Assembly (NCBI GenBank): GCA_040389965.1
Contig: JAZJZF010000036.1
Location: 1 to 64,000 of the forward strand
From: UBA4416 sp040389965
GTDB taxonomy: Bacteria; Bacteroidota; Bacteroidia; B-17B0; Aurantibacillaceae
Length of the DNA stretch: 64,000 bases
Direction: 5' to 3'
Both the position numbers and the translations under genes were made by a program. The notes beneath the pieces were generated by a model. The model was not told where the DNA came from. It ran no database searches and worked only from the letters and a program-made list of their open reading frames with translations. Of this stretch, positions 34,006 to 43,210 are shown one piece after another (position 1 is the first letter of the stretch; each line of letters opens with the position of its first letter).

Positions 34006-34782
34006 TTATTTTTTATAAATAGTGGTTAGAAATTTTTTAAACTCGGGTTGTTTTGGCTGTGAAACCGTAATCTTTTGGCCATTTTTCATGAGGACAACCC
34101 GTTCTTTACCGTCTTTTAGATACTCTTTTATATGTTGTGTATTAATAAGATAAGATTTATGTACTCTAAAAAATAAATCTTTGGGTAATAGCGTTTCGTA
34201 AGATTTCAGTGATTTGGCAGATGAAATTATTTTGCCATTGTCTAGAACAATATTTGTATAATTCCTATCTGCTTCAAGCCATAAAATATCGCCGAACTCA
34301 ATTAACATATAAGAGTTATTATGGTGTATAACAATTTTGCTTAAGACCTCATTCTCCGGCTCCGGCATTATTTCAGGCTCTTTTTTTACGGTTGGCGCCT
34401 CTGCCTCCTGCTTATGTATGATCTTAATGGCTTTATCAACAGCGTCTCTAACTTCGGATGATGCCACAGGTTTTAAAATATAATCAATTGCCCCTGCCTT
34501 TAAAGCTTCCAGTGCAAAATGATCGTAAGCCGTAATAATTATTACCTGGAATTTTTTGTTTTCCATAGTTTTTAATAATTCCAAGCCATTTACTTTTGGG
34601 AGATTAATATCCAGAAAAACGATATCGGGATGAGTTACCTGAATCTTTAAATTTGCTTCAAATGCCGAATTTGCAGTAGCAATAATTTCAATTTCAGGAC
34701 AAAATTCATTTAAGAGAGATTTTAAGGCATTTATTAATAAAATTTCATCGTCTACTATAATCGCTCTGTACTTTCTCGTCAT
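34006..34782 (-). CDS. LytTR-family response regulator
   Basis: The 258-residue protein has a receiver domain (1-125) with D11/D12, phospho-acceptor D58 in IVFLDINL, and lysine in ILKPVASSE. A charged linker rich in Glu and Pro follows (about 127-145), then a LytTR DNA-binding domain (about 150-255, IVIHHNNSYMLIEFGDILWL ... FFRVHKSYLINTQHI). It is the first gene of the operon with the two TPR kinases and is 30-45 percent similar by eye to the regulator at 38278. Confidence 0.92.
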   Translation of the reverse strand: MTRKYRAIIVDDEILLINALKSLLNEFCPEIEIIATANSAFEANLKIQVTHPDIVFLDINLPKVNGLELLKTMENKKFQVIIITAYDHFALEALKAGAIDYILKPVASSEVRDAVDKAIKIIHKQEAEAPTVKKEPEIMPEPENEVLSKIVIHHNNSYMLIEFGDILWLEADRNYTNIVLDNGKIISSAKSLKSYETLLPKDLFFRVHKSYLINTQHIKEYLKDGKERVVLMKNGQKITVSQPKQPEFKKFLTTIYKK

Positions 34783-34967
34783 GTTTTTGCTTTAGAACTC
34801 CGAACTAAAACAAAAAGCGTTCCAAAAAAGAAACCTTGACTAGAATATATTTTTAAGCGATTAAAGTCGCATAAATACAGACTAAACTGTTCATTTATTA
34901 TAAAGCTACAACCTGACTTATTTATAAACCAATTTTCAGATATCTCCTAAAATTGTTAGGTTAAATT

Positions 34968-35001
34968 AAAGAGCAATCCCATTTTATGGGATTGCTCTTT
35001 T
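34968..35001 (-). terminator. Strong hairpin, terminator after propeller kinase
   Basis: A perfect 15-base-pair stem, AAAGAGCAATCCCAT (34968-34982) / ATGGGATTGCTCTTT (34986-35000), has a three-base loop. It lies 165 bases after the kinase gene stop at 35165 and is followed on the minus strand by TTTAATTT. The T tract is weak, so it may also act as an RNA-stabilising end. Confidence 0.6.
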
Positions 35002-35164
35002 CATATTGTTAAAAAGGAGTTTCAAAATAAAAAAAACATTTAAAATTACAGATAGAGTCTTAAAAAGAGACGGCGGCATAATCCGGCAAACGGAAATACC
35101 CGCAAAAAAAGGGATTAGGTTTTAAATTTTAGAACCCAGATAAAAAGCAACAGGCCTTGCTTCT

Positions 35165-38056
35165 TTAACTATTATAGGAAAGCGTTGCCAACGGAATACT
35201 GATGGTAACAAGTGTCCCGTTTAGCGGAGCACCGGGAATGCCTCTTTGCACCATTACCAGACTTGCTCCGGCATATGTTTCCAAACGTTCTTTAATATTA
35301 TTTAAAGCCATTGATTTATGCTCGGGGGTGTGACTATTATTAGAGTTATAGATTCCTGCACCGTTATCTTCTACTTCTATAAAAAACTGATCTTTGAGTA
35401 TAAAAAACCGTATTTCAATATGCCCGTCTGTCATTTCTTTTACACCATGCAGTATGGCATTTTCAACAAGGGGCTGCACAATCATATTAGGCACAAAAAC
35501 ATGATAGAGATCATATTTTGCAATGATCTCATAGGTGAAATTATGATTAAAACGATCCTGTTCCAACTGAATATAATATTTAAGTCTTTCGAGTTCTTCT
35601 TTAACGGAAATTTCTTTTTCATTGGCTTTGTCAAGCACAAGCCTTATTAAACGTGCAAATTTCCCGAGATAGTTAGAAGCTTTGGATTTATCATTATGAT
35701 TAATGTAGTTTTGAATAGAGTTTAAGGAGTTGAAAATAAAATGGGGGTTGATGGATGCATTTAATGATCTGAATTTAAGTTCTTCGATTTGTTTTTGAAC
35801 GGAAATTTTTTCCGCAGCTTTTAGCCTGATCCTTTTTATGCGTAATTGCACCAGATAAAAAATTAATATTCCTAATAAACCTATAATAGTGATCCAGAAA
35901 ATGAAGGTTGCAAAATAAGGTGTCTTAATATTAAGCGTAACGATCGACGGCTTGCACCAGTTTCTGTTATCGAGGCTTGCCCTGATCCTTATCGTGTGAT
36001 CGCCATACGACAAGGATCCAAATTCGAGTGTGTGATTAAGGGTTCCTACCCATGTTCCTCCATCAACCTGGTACTGATAAATAACAGATCTGGGATAGGT
36101 AAGGTTAATGGCAACAAAATTTATCCGGAAACTTTTTTGATTGTAATTAAGTTTGTAATTGTTTGTGAATGGTAAAACCGAGTCATTGAGCATGACCGAA
36201 GTAATATTTACAGAGATAGGCAGTTTTTTAAAATTTTCGTACTCGTTGATATTTAACTCGGCATAGCTTTCATTAGTTGCAATAAGCATATTATTTCCGG
36301 CACTGTCGTAAGCAAGTTCATTAATTTCGTTTGTGGAGAGACCTGATTTATCGTCGAGATAGCTGCTGATTCCGTTTTCGATAATGAATAATCCTTTTAA
36401 TGTGCCTACATACAACCTGTTCTTTTTATCGATTGCCAACGTATTTACTTTACCTAATTTATGCTTACTTAATTCAGAGTAATTGCTCCAGGTTTCCCTG
36501 TCATATTTTACAATGGAGTTTTCTGTGGCAAACCATACCGTATTATTATGATCGATCAGTACATCATTTATCTTCCCCGAAACATAAGGGTTATCTATTT
36601 TTTTTGAAGATTCTGTTTTTAAATTTATTTTATATAATCCATGATCAGCCCCGCACCATACTTCGCCGTCTTTATCCATAACAAGGTCACTTACCCTGTT
36701 GTTAATTGATCCTTCTTTGCCCAATGCAATTTCGCATACTTCTACCCAACGCTTGTTTTTATATTTTTTTATAGCAACCACGTTATTCCAGCGACCCAAT
36801 ACAGCGGTACTATCGTTAAAAAAAAGAATGGCCCTGGCAGCCTGCATTTTTAGTTCGGTATTATTCTTTATATCGGAAAAATTTTCGGGATAAGCTCCGT
36901 TTGTCTGAACAAAAATAGTGTTTTTGTGCTGCATGAAGCCGTAGGTATATTCCCTCTGGTTTTTGCTGGCACTTACATCGGAAATGATTCTCCCGTTGGG
37001 ATCAACGATATGAATACCGCCTAAGCTACCGATATAAATATTGCTTTTATTATCCACAAAAATGGAATTGATATATGTGTTTTTAAAAAAACTATTGGTA
37101 TATAGAAACGTATTACGGACACAATAGAGCCCTTTGTTATAGGTTGAGATCCAAACATTATTTTCTCTATCCTGCAACAAACTATTTACATCTGTATTAC
37201 CAATGCCTAAAAACCGGCTTATGTTCTCTATTCCCCAGTGCCCTTGTTTGGCAACAGTCACAAATAATTCTGCCGGTAACATGGTAGAAAACCAAACGCG
37301 GTCTTTATGATCGATCATAATACAATCTACCAGGTTTTGCCGTGTATTATCAAATACGATGGAATCGGTTACTGAAAAATTGCCGGTATTGAGCTTGTAG
37401 ATCACACCTTTTGTTCCAACCCATAAGTTCCCGTTTTTATCAATATGAAGTGCATTAATTTCATTAAATGTCCTGTTCGTTTTTAATGGTTTTATTTCGT
37501 TGGGAGAAATCAGGAACATGCTTTTTTCCGTGCTTGCTATAAGTTTATTATTCCATAAGCTTACTGCAGTAATTAAGCTATCGGGGTTTACACTATTGGA
37601 GAAATATTTTTTTTGCTTTGTTCTATAACTATACATGAGCACATTGGTTTTTGAATAGACATAAAGCGTAGAATCGACATAGTACATTTTGGATATCTGC
37701 GCCCCTTTAAAAGGATCCATAATTTCACGAACTTGCCCGTCAGGAAAAAGCTGTACTATTCCTTTTGAAAATGTACCTACAAGAATTCCATCGTCAATGC
37801 CATTTACAACAGAAATGGTAATATTTTCCGGAAAACCGCTTGAAACGTCGTAGCTTGTAAATGTATTTCCATCAAATTTATTTAAACCAAACTCGGTGGC
37901 TACCCACAAGAATCCTTTTTTATCCTGGTACAAACCATAAACACAGGAGTTTGATAAACCTTCTGAAGTAGAATAATGCACTATATTGAACTGCTGCGCC
38001 TTTATACCAAAGGTGTAGAGAAGGATATATAACAGAACGATTATTTTTCTCTCCAT
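35165..38056 (-). CDS. LytS-type sensor histidine kinase with periplasmic propeller
   Basis: The 963-residue protein has a signal peptide (MERKIIVLLYILLYTFGIKAQ; the start at 38056 is preferred over a TTG three codons upstream). Two-component propeller repeats (about 25-600; GFLWVATEFGLNKFDG, NLWVGTKGVIYKL, EVWCGADHGLYKI) are followed by a Y_Y_Y-type module (about 620-700) and one membrane helix (about 709-730). The kinase module has N-P-H-F-I-F-N (His about 772), VENAILHGV and VEDNGAGIY. It shares its whole architecture with the kinase at 7501. The regulator at 38278 lies just upstream, separated by a 221-base spacer holding direct repeats and a hairpin. Confidence 0.92.
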   Translation of the reverse strand: MERKIIVLLYILLYTFGIKAQQFNIVHYSTSEGLSNSCVYGLYQDKKGFLWVATEFGLNKFDGNTFTSYDVSSGFPENITISVVNGIDDGILVGTFSKGIVQLFPDGQVREIMDPFKGAQISKMYYVDSTLYVYSKTNVLMYSYRTKQKKYFSNSVNPDSLITAVSLWNNKLIASTEKSMFLISPNEIKPLKTNRTFNEINALHIDKNGNLWVGTKGVIYKLNTGNFSVTDSIVFDNTRQNLVDCIMIDHKDRVWFSTMLPAELFVTVAKQGHWGIENISRFLGIGNTDVNSLLQDRENNVWISTYNKGLYCVRNTFLYTNSFFKNTYINSIFVDNKSNIYIGSLGGIHIVDPNGRIISDVSASKNQREYTYGFMQHKNTIFVQTNGAYPENFSDIKNNTELKMQAARAILFFNDSTAVLGRWNNVVAIKKYKNKRWVEVCEIALGKEGSINNRVSDLVMDKDGEVWCGADHGLYKINLKTESSKKIDNPYVSGKINDVLIDHNNTVWFATENSIVKYDRETWSNYSELSKHKLGKVNTLAIDKKNRLYVGTLKGLFIIENGISSYLDDKSGLSTNEINELAYDSAGNNMLIATNESYAELNINEYENFKKLPISVNITSVMLNDSVLPFTNNYKLNYNQKSFRINFVAINLTYPRSVIYQYQVDGGTWVGTLNHTLEFGSLSYGDHTIRIRASLDNRNWCKPSIVTLNIKTPYFATFIFWITIIGLLGILIFYLVQLRIKRIRLKAAEKISVQKQIEELKFRSLNASINPHFIFNSLNSIQNYINHNDKSKASNYLGKFARLIRLVLDKANEKEISVKEELERLKYYIQLEQDRFNHNFTYEIIAKYDLYHVFVPNMIVQPLVENAILHGVKEMTDGHIEIRFFILKDQFFIEVEDNGAGIYNSNNSHTPEHKSMALNNIKERLETYAGASLVMVQRGIPGAPLNGTLVTISIPLATLSYNS

Positions 38057-38125
38057 TAATTTCAATTGCTATACGGCCACATACTATTATGGCAGACCTT
38101 TTCAGCTTGAGTTTGGTAAATATAA

Positions 38126-38236
38126 CTATTTCATATGTAGTTATTTATAGCTTTTTAGAGGTCATATGGTATAGCTGCTCTTGTATTTTTAGTAAAAGCA
38201 GCTATTTCATATGTAGTTATTTATAGCTTTTTAGAG
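38126..38236 (-). repeat. Two 35-bp direct repeats between regulator and kinase genes
   Basis: An identical 35-base block (starting ctatttcatatgtag and ending ctttttagag) occurs at 38126-38160 and 38202-38236, 76 bases apart. A second shared element, ggtatagctg, occurs at 38168-38177 and 38267-38276. The second unit is interrupted by an inserted palindrome (CCCCGAA/TTCGGGG, 38248-38266). No protein is encoded in the spacer. The region lies between co-directional regulator and kinase genes and may affect transcript processing or kinase expression; this is inference. Confidence 0.85.
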
Positions 38237-38277
38237 ATCATTACCTGCCCCGAACTAGTTTCGGGGTGGTATAGCTG

Positions 38278-39021
38278 TTATTTCATAAATGCAATAAGCC
38301 TTTTTTTGAAATCAGCTCTTTTTAAAACTGCTACTTTTATTTCGGTATTATCTTTAAGAATAACGCTTCCATCGCCAGAGCTTTTATATTCTTTTACAAA
38401 ATTTAAATTTACAAGGTGCGTTTTATGAACTCTCAAAAATATTTCAGGGTTTAATTGTTCTGATATATTTTTTAATGTGCGCGATGTTGTAATACTGGTA
38501 TTGTCCTGAAGGTATATTTTACTGTAATTACTAAAGGCTTCTAATCTTATAATATCTTTTACATCAATAAAAAAATATCCTTTCGAATGATTGATCATTA
38601 AATTTTCAGGATACATTTTAGGGCCTTCTTGTTTAGAAGAGGGCGTGCGGTCGTTTATAAATTTGCACACCCGCCGAACTTCATCTACCAGCTCTTCAAT
38701 AATAATAGGCTTCAAAATATAACCTGTGGCTCCCGCTCTTAATGCATCCAATGCATATTTATCATAGGCTGTAACAAAAATAGCTTCAAAGTTTCTCTCG
38801 TCAAATGAGCTCAACAATTCTATGCCATTTACTTTGCCCATATTAATATCCAAAAAAACAAGATCGGGCTTTACGCTCTCAATCATCATCTTAGCTTCAA
38901 AGGCATCTTTAGCAGTGGCCACTACGTTTATTTCCGGCAAATTTTCCCTGATCAGAATCGACAAATTATCTATCCCGTGGAGTTCGTCATCAACTATAAT
39001 AGCCTTCTTTATTTTTGTCAT
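38278..39021 (-). CDS. LytTR-family response regulator
   Basis: The 247-residue protein has a receiver domain with D11/D12, phospho-acceptor D58 in LVFLDINM, T in IFVTAYDKYAL, and K in ILKPIIIEEL. A LytTR domain spans about 140-245 (LMINHSKGYFFIDVKDIIRL ... FLRVHKTHLVNLNFV). It pairs with the propeller kinase at 35165. Upstream (39022-39347) is a 326-base spacer with no gene, likely carrying its promoter. Confidence 0.92.
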   Translation of the reverse strand: MTKIKKAIIVDDELHGIDNLSILIRENLPEINVVATAKDAFEAKMMIESVKPDLVFLDINMGKVNGIELLSSFDERNFEAIFVTAYDKYALDALRAGATGYILKPIIIEELVDEVRRVCKFINDRTPSSKQEGPKMYPENLMINHSKGYFFIDVKDIIRLEAFSNYSKIYLQDNTSITTSRTLKNISEQLNPEIFLRVHKTHLVNLNFVKEYKSSGDGSVILKDNTEIKVAVLKRADFKKRLIAFMK

Positions 39022-39347
39022 GACAACAAAAGTATTTAATAATTTGATATGTTGTTGCCTTAACTCTGTTGCAGAGCTACTCTACGTTACACGAAAGTAT
39101 TCAAACGTATTACAATGCACATTTTCCTTTATACAAATTTGGCAATTCGTCATGCATAATATAAAATTAGTGCTTTAATTAATGTGTTTTACGAAATTTG
39201 ATAGCTCACAAAAAAATCCCGAAAAAAAATATTTTTTTTGATGATAAAAATAATATTCCGGCCATGGTGCCACTAGTGTGATTTTAAAGCCGGAGACGCC
39301 AGAGCATGGTTAAAAGAAATTTAAGGACGTATTACTACATAAAAAAA

Positions 39348-39377
39348 GCCCTTTGCTAATTAGCAAAGGGCTTTTTT
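39348..39377. terminator. Bidirectional terminator, 24-bp perfect palindrome
   Basis: The stem GCCCTTTGCTA / TAGCAAAGGGC (39348-39371) is flanked by an A run (39341-39347) and a T run (39372-39377). It lies 22 bases downstream of the cold-shock gene on the minus strand and should terminate it; it would also work on the plus strand. Confidence 0.9.
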
Positions 39378-39393
39378 GTTTAATTGGTAATGA

Positions 39394-39582
39394 TTAAGCT
39401 ACGCTTACATTTACAGCGTTAAGGCCTTTTTTACCTTGTTCTGTTTCATATACTACTTCGTCATTTTCGCGAATTTCTTCTTTTAATCCTGTTACATGAA
39501 CAAATATTTCTTGTCCATCTTCTCCTTTAATAAATCCGAAACCTTTGGCATCGTTAAAGAATTTTACTGTTCCTTTTTGCAT
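39394..39582 (-). CDS. Cold-shock domain protein (CspA family)
   Basis: The 62-residue single cold-shock domain starts MQKGTVKFFNDAKGFGFIKG. RNP1 K-G-F-G-F-I is at 13-18 and RNP2-like E-I-F-V-H-V at 25-30. These proteins bind single-stranded RNA and DNA and act as RNA chaperones, often after cold shock or in growth transitions. The domain length is standard and there is no extra tail. It is a single gene with its own terminator. The leader upstream (39583-39680) is AT-rich and may hold a structured 5' UTR, but I see no defined cold box. Confidence 0.95.
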   Translation of the reverse strand: MQKGTVKFFNDAKGFGFIKGEDGQEIFVHVTGLKEEIRENDEVVYETEQGKKGLNAVNVSVA

Positions 39583-40110
39583 TGTTGTTTTTGTTTTGTG
39601 TTCATCATGATAATGAACGGGTTATTTATTTGTTTTTATTATAATCAATTACAAGACTTAATTTTTTTAAGCCTATAGTGACTTTTGTACGCCGTAAGAA
39701 AAAAGTAAAATATCAAATTGCAATCAGGATTACAAACAGATTGAGAATACAATCTTCAAAAGAAGTTAACAAATATAGTTATAAAAACTTAATAAAAAAA
39801 ATAAGAATTGCTATTACCTCCCTTAAAGCCAAAGTATTAGAAGACAAAAAAGGTTATAATTACTATTAAATATCCTAAAATGGTGGTTATCAGTATAAAA
39901 ACATGCTTAAAAACTTCATTTTCTCAGAAAAACAATCATTTCAACAATTTTAAGCAATCTGTCAAAATAAATTATTGGACCTTAAAATAGTTCTGTTTAG
40001 TCATTAAATACCCCATAAATGAACTCCATTGCGAGGTATAAACTATCCGGAGAAATACGAAAACACTACTTAGAGGCATTAATAGTTCTTAGCATTGATC
40101 CTATTAAAAT
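39583..40110. other. Intergenic region, no confident gene
   Basis: About 530 AT-rich bases upstream of the cold-shock gene. A 63-codon plus-strand frame from GTG 39678 encodes a Lys/Arg-rich peptide, but it lacks family features and is not called. Otherwise nothing is recognised. Confidence 0.5.
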
Positions 40111-40138
40111 AAAAAAAAGCCCCGGATAAATCCGGAGC
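40111..40138 (-). terminator. Rho-independent terminator after DUF3050 gene
   Basis: On the minus strand, a GC-rich stem (CTCCGGA / TCCGGGG with a short TTTA loop, 40119-40138) is followed by eight Ts (40118-40111). It lies about 110 bases after the stop at 40249 of the DUF3050 gene. Confidence 0.75.
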
Positions 40139-40248
40139 CTTAACCTTTAAAAATAATTCCAGTCGTGAAAATAGACACTTTATTGTTAACTATTACATTT
40201 TTTGTAAAATAAAATGCATACAAAACTTAAATAATTGTATTCCCAGCA

Positions 40249-41016
40249 TTAATTTAACCTCTCAGCAATGGCATTCCATAGGTTTATTCTGGCCTGCAGG
40301 GCTTTTTTAACTTCAGCTGTAGCTTCTTCCCATTTAGCAGTATCGGTGCCACAAAGCTCTTCGGTCATTTGGTAGGCCAGGTGTGAGTGATGATCGCCAT
40401 CAACTTCTATATGCCTTTCGAGGTAATATTTTAAAATACTGATACTGTTGGGCGTTTGGCTGTTAAGCTCCTTCACAAAAGTCAGGAACATACCGGGGAT
40501 AAGGTCTTCACGACCAAAGGTAAATACGGCTGCCTGTACATGCGTTTTATTGGAATGTACTACTTCAAATGTTTTGTCTACAAAGTCGGAAGCTGCCACA
40601 GGTACACCCGACGTGCGCATACTTTCAATTAAGGTTATTTTATTTTTGATATTTTTTATGAATGTATGGATCACATTCAGGTTACAGCCTGCCTGTGCCA
40701 TAGCCTGTAAGTACAATTCGAAATGACTGGTTCGCACCCCGTGTTCGTCTACATCCGATTCTTCTCCCAAAACAATTTCATTGATCAGGTATCTTGTTTC
40801 TGCACTTCCTACAGGCACCCAGGGCAATTCGACACTGGTAAGATTTCTTTGCAGCACTTTTAATAAAGACATAAAATCCCACACAGCAAATACGTGATGC
40901 TCCATAAAAAGGGTAAGGTGTTGCAGCGATTTTATTTTGTTGTATACGGCATGCCCGATGAGTTGGTTCCTTAAAGGTTCAATGTCTGATTTCAGTTTTT
41001 CGATGTGCGAGCTCAT
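40249..41016 (-). CDS. DUF3050 protein, heme-oxygenase-like fold
   Basis: The 255-residue soluble protein matches DUF3050: FMEHHVFAVWDFMSLLK (about 37-53) and LPWVPV are hallmark segments. The fold is thought to be heme-oxygenase-like. Conserved E39/H40/H41 and the cluster E204, D206, D208, H209/H210 in IEVDGDHHSH are in the places where heme-oxygenase-like diiron oxidases hold their metal ligands. A diiron oxidase activity is therefore plausible but not shown. The gene stands alone between a terminator and the second OmpA cassette. No substrate can be deduced. Confidence 0.85.
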   Translation of the reverse strand: MSSHIEKLKSDIEPLRNQLIGHAVYNKIKSLQHLTLFMEHHVFAVWDFMSLLKVLQRNLTSVELPWVPVGSAETRYLINEIVLGEESDVDEHGVRTSHFELYLQAMAQAGCNLNVIHTFIKNIKNKITLIESMRTSGVPVAASDFVDKTFEVVHSNKTHVQAAVFTFGREDLIPGMFLTFVKELNSQTPNSISILKYYLERHIEVDGDHHSHLAYQMTEELCGTDTAKWEEATAEVKKALQARINLWNAIAERLN

Positions 41017-41232
41017 TTTTAATAATTGCTAAATAATGGCGCGAATTTACGGAAAGTACACTGTAAACACTGCATTTATACTGTTTTAATCAGAGAGTTA
41101 ATGAAACAGAATTTTAAGTGTTGCCCGGCTCTGTGATCGGTATGTAATGCTAAAGTTCGCGCTCTTTCGCCAAAACAGCCGCAGCCCCGCCAGGGCATGT
41201 AACAGAAAAAGAAAGACTGCAAAACTAAAAAC

Positions 41233-43200
41233 CTACAGGAATTTTACTTCTACCCTTCTATTCAGCTGATTTTCGGCATCGCTGCATTTCTTAGCATCTT
41301 TACAATTATTCAGCAGTTTGGTTTCACCATATCCTTTAGGAACAAGGCGGCTGGCATCAATGCCTTTGCTTACCAAATATGTAAAGCATGATTTTGCTCG
41401 ATCGTCGGAGAGTTTTAAATTATATTTATCGTTTCCGGCTGCATCTGTATGAGCGCTCAGCTCTATACGCGCTGTTGCATTTTCCTTTAAAAAGTTAACA
41501 AGGTTATCAAGAATCTCATACGACTCTGTGCGGATGGAAGCTTTATTAAAATCAAAATAAATATTATCAATCTTCACTACGTTATCTTTTTTAACCGTTG
41601 GGTAAAGGTTTAATGGGTTTAGCATCGTAATCACATCTCTTCGCGAAGGCTTTACGGCAAGGTCTTTTTCAGGGATAAAAAATTCTTTGCTGTCATAATT
41701 ATTGAGTTTAAAGGATACGTAATATGCTTTTTCGGGGTCTGTAATAAATAACCATTTTCCATCTTTCCCTGTAAGGGTATCTTTTACAAAGACTTTATTG
41801 CCTTTGGCATCCACTTCATATAAACTCACTTTTACGCCTTCTATGGCATGTGCTGTAATACGGTCGATCACAGCGCCTTTGATGGTATCCCAGATCAAAC
41901 GTTTTTTAAAATAGTAAACTTTATCTCCACCATGATCTCCCTCTCTGTTTGTTGTAAAATAGCCTTCTTTGCCATTTTCTTTGAACAGGATCGAAAAATC
42001 ATCTTTTGAAGAGTTAAAGGGAACTCCCATATTTTTTGGGTTTGCAATGATTCCATTTGTCAATTGTGCTTTCTGAATATCCAATCCTCCAAAACCATTT
42101 TTCCCTCTTGAAGCGTAATAAAAATTATCTTTTGTAACATAGGGATACAGGTCATCTTCAATTGTATTAATTTCTCCTCCCAAGTTTACAGGCTTGCTTA
42201 TTACGGTATCATTTACAATATCTGATTTATAAATATCATAGCCACCATATCCACCGGGCATGTTAGAGCAAAAATAAAGCGTTTTACCATCCAGACTTAC
42301 GCAAGGAAACACACAATTGTATTCAAGTGTATTAACGTTCAGCGGCCTGCCTTTGCTCCAAACACCACTCGCATTAATGGATCTGTATAACTGCAAATTG
42401 GCCGAGCCATTTTTATCAATATTGTATTTTGAGACTTTTTTGGGTTTATAGGTACTTGCATCCGTAGAGTTACGGGTATAGTACAAGGTTTTACCATCAG
42501 GCGAAATAGAAGGCCCTGCCTCATAATAGGCGGCATGCACATCACCGGCTAGTTCTTCGGGTTTACTAAAGTTAATGGTATCCTGCGCCTTTACGTAAGA
42601 TAAATTATAATACACTGTCTTCTCATCATAATTAGAACTTCTGGGTGTTGAGATCATTATGCCATTGTTATAGAAAGCCATTCCCAAATGCAGACTGCTC
42701 TTTTCTATATTGGTTGGATATACTGCATATTTAGGTTCTTTATTAATATTTTGCTCAGACCAGATGCAGGTGGATGCAAAATACTCTACAAACAGTTCGT
42801 TCTGTCCAATGCGCGAGGCATACTCTTTATATACTTCTATCGCCTTATCGTATTGCTGATCATTTTTAAGAAGCTGTGCATAGTCTTTTAAATTATCGGG
42901 TGTATTGTCTGTTTTAAATTCAGACAATTTCCCATACCACTCCAAAGCCGGTTTGTAGTCATATATTACTTTATAAGATTTTGCTATTTGCTGCGTGAGG
43001 TAAAATTTCTTTTCACTTCCTCCATTATAAGCATCTACGTAGTAATCGAGCGCTTCATGAAATTTATATAAATTAAAATTCTCGTCACCCATTTTCAGAT
43101 TGTAGTCGGCACTTCCCGACTTTTTCTTGGCAGCAGTGGTTTGCGAAAATAATGTTCCGTATACGGAAAACAGAAGAATAAAAGAAAGTACTTTTTGCAT
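41233..43200 (-). CDS. OmpA/PD40 family T9SS-associated protein (PorE-like), copy 2
   Basis: The start at 43200 gives MQKVLSFILLFSVYGTLFSQ, a clean signal peptide; an upstream frame to 43233 would overlap the PorP gene. The order is TPR-like (about 30-150), PD40 propeller (about 190-430; DGKTLYYTRN, DGKTLYFCSNMPGGYGG), regulatory-like beta-sandwich (about 440-530) and OmpA domain (about 540-655; IYFDFNKASIRTES, ending NRRVEVKFL). The C-terminal third is nearly the same as in the protein at 12967, while the propeller is more diverged. It likely anchors the cassette's outer-membrane complex to peptidoglycan. Confidence 0.88.
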   Translation of the reverse strand: MQKVLSFILLFSVYGTLFSQTTAAKKKSGSADYNLKMGDENFNLYKFHEALDYYVDAYNGGSEKKFYLTQQIAKSYKVIYDYKPALEWYGKLSEFKTDNTPDNLKDYAQLLKNDQQYDKAIEVYKEYASRIGQNELFVEYFASTCIWSEQNINKEPKYAVYPTNIEKSSLHLGMAFYNNGIMISTPRSSNYDEKTVYYNLSYVKAQDTINFSKPEELAGDVHAAYYEAGPSISPDGKTLYYTRNSTDASTYKPKKVSKYNIDKNGSANLQLYRSINASGVWSKGRPLNVNTLEYNCVFPCVSLDGKTLYFCSNMPGGYGGYDIYKSDIVNDTVISKPVNLGGEINTIEDDLYPYVTKDNFYYASRGKNGFGGLDIQKAQLTNGIIANPKNMGVPFNSSKDDFSILFKENGKEGYFTTNREGDHGGDKVYYFKKRLIWDTIKGAVIDRITAHAIEGVKVSLYEVDAKGNKVFVKDTLTGKDGKWLFITDPEKAYYVSFKLNNYDSKEFFIPEKDLAVKPSRRDVITMLNPLNLYPTVKKDNVVKIDNIYFDFNKASIRTESYEILDNLVNFLKENATARIELSAHTDAAGNDKYNLKLSDDRAKSCFTYLVSKGIDASRLVPKGYGETKLLNNCKDAKKCSDAENQLNRRVEVKFL

Positions 43201-43210
43201 ATGAAAGGGA

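Noticed and set aside
39348..39371. Perfect 24-bp palindrome considered as a recombination or operator site
   Set aside because: Flanking A and T runs and position right after a gene fit a bidirectional terminator better.
39678..39869. 63-codon plus-strand frame starting GTG, encoding a Lys/Arg-rich peptide
   Set aside because: No family feature, no start signal, AT-rich composition and location in a leader region suggest a chance frame.
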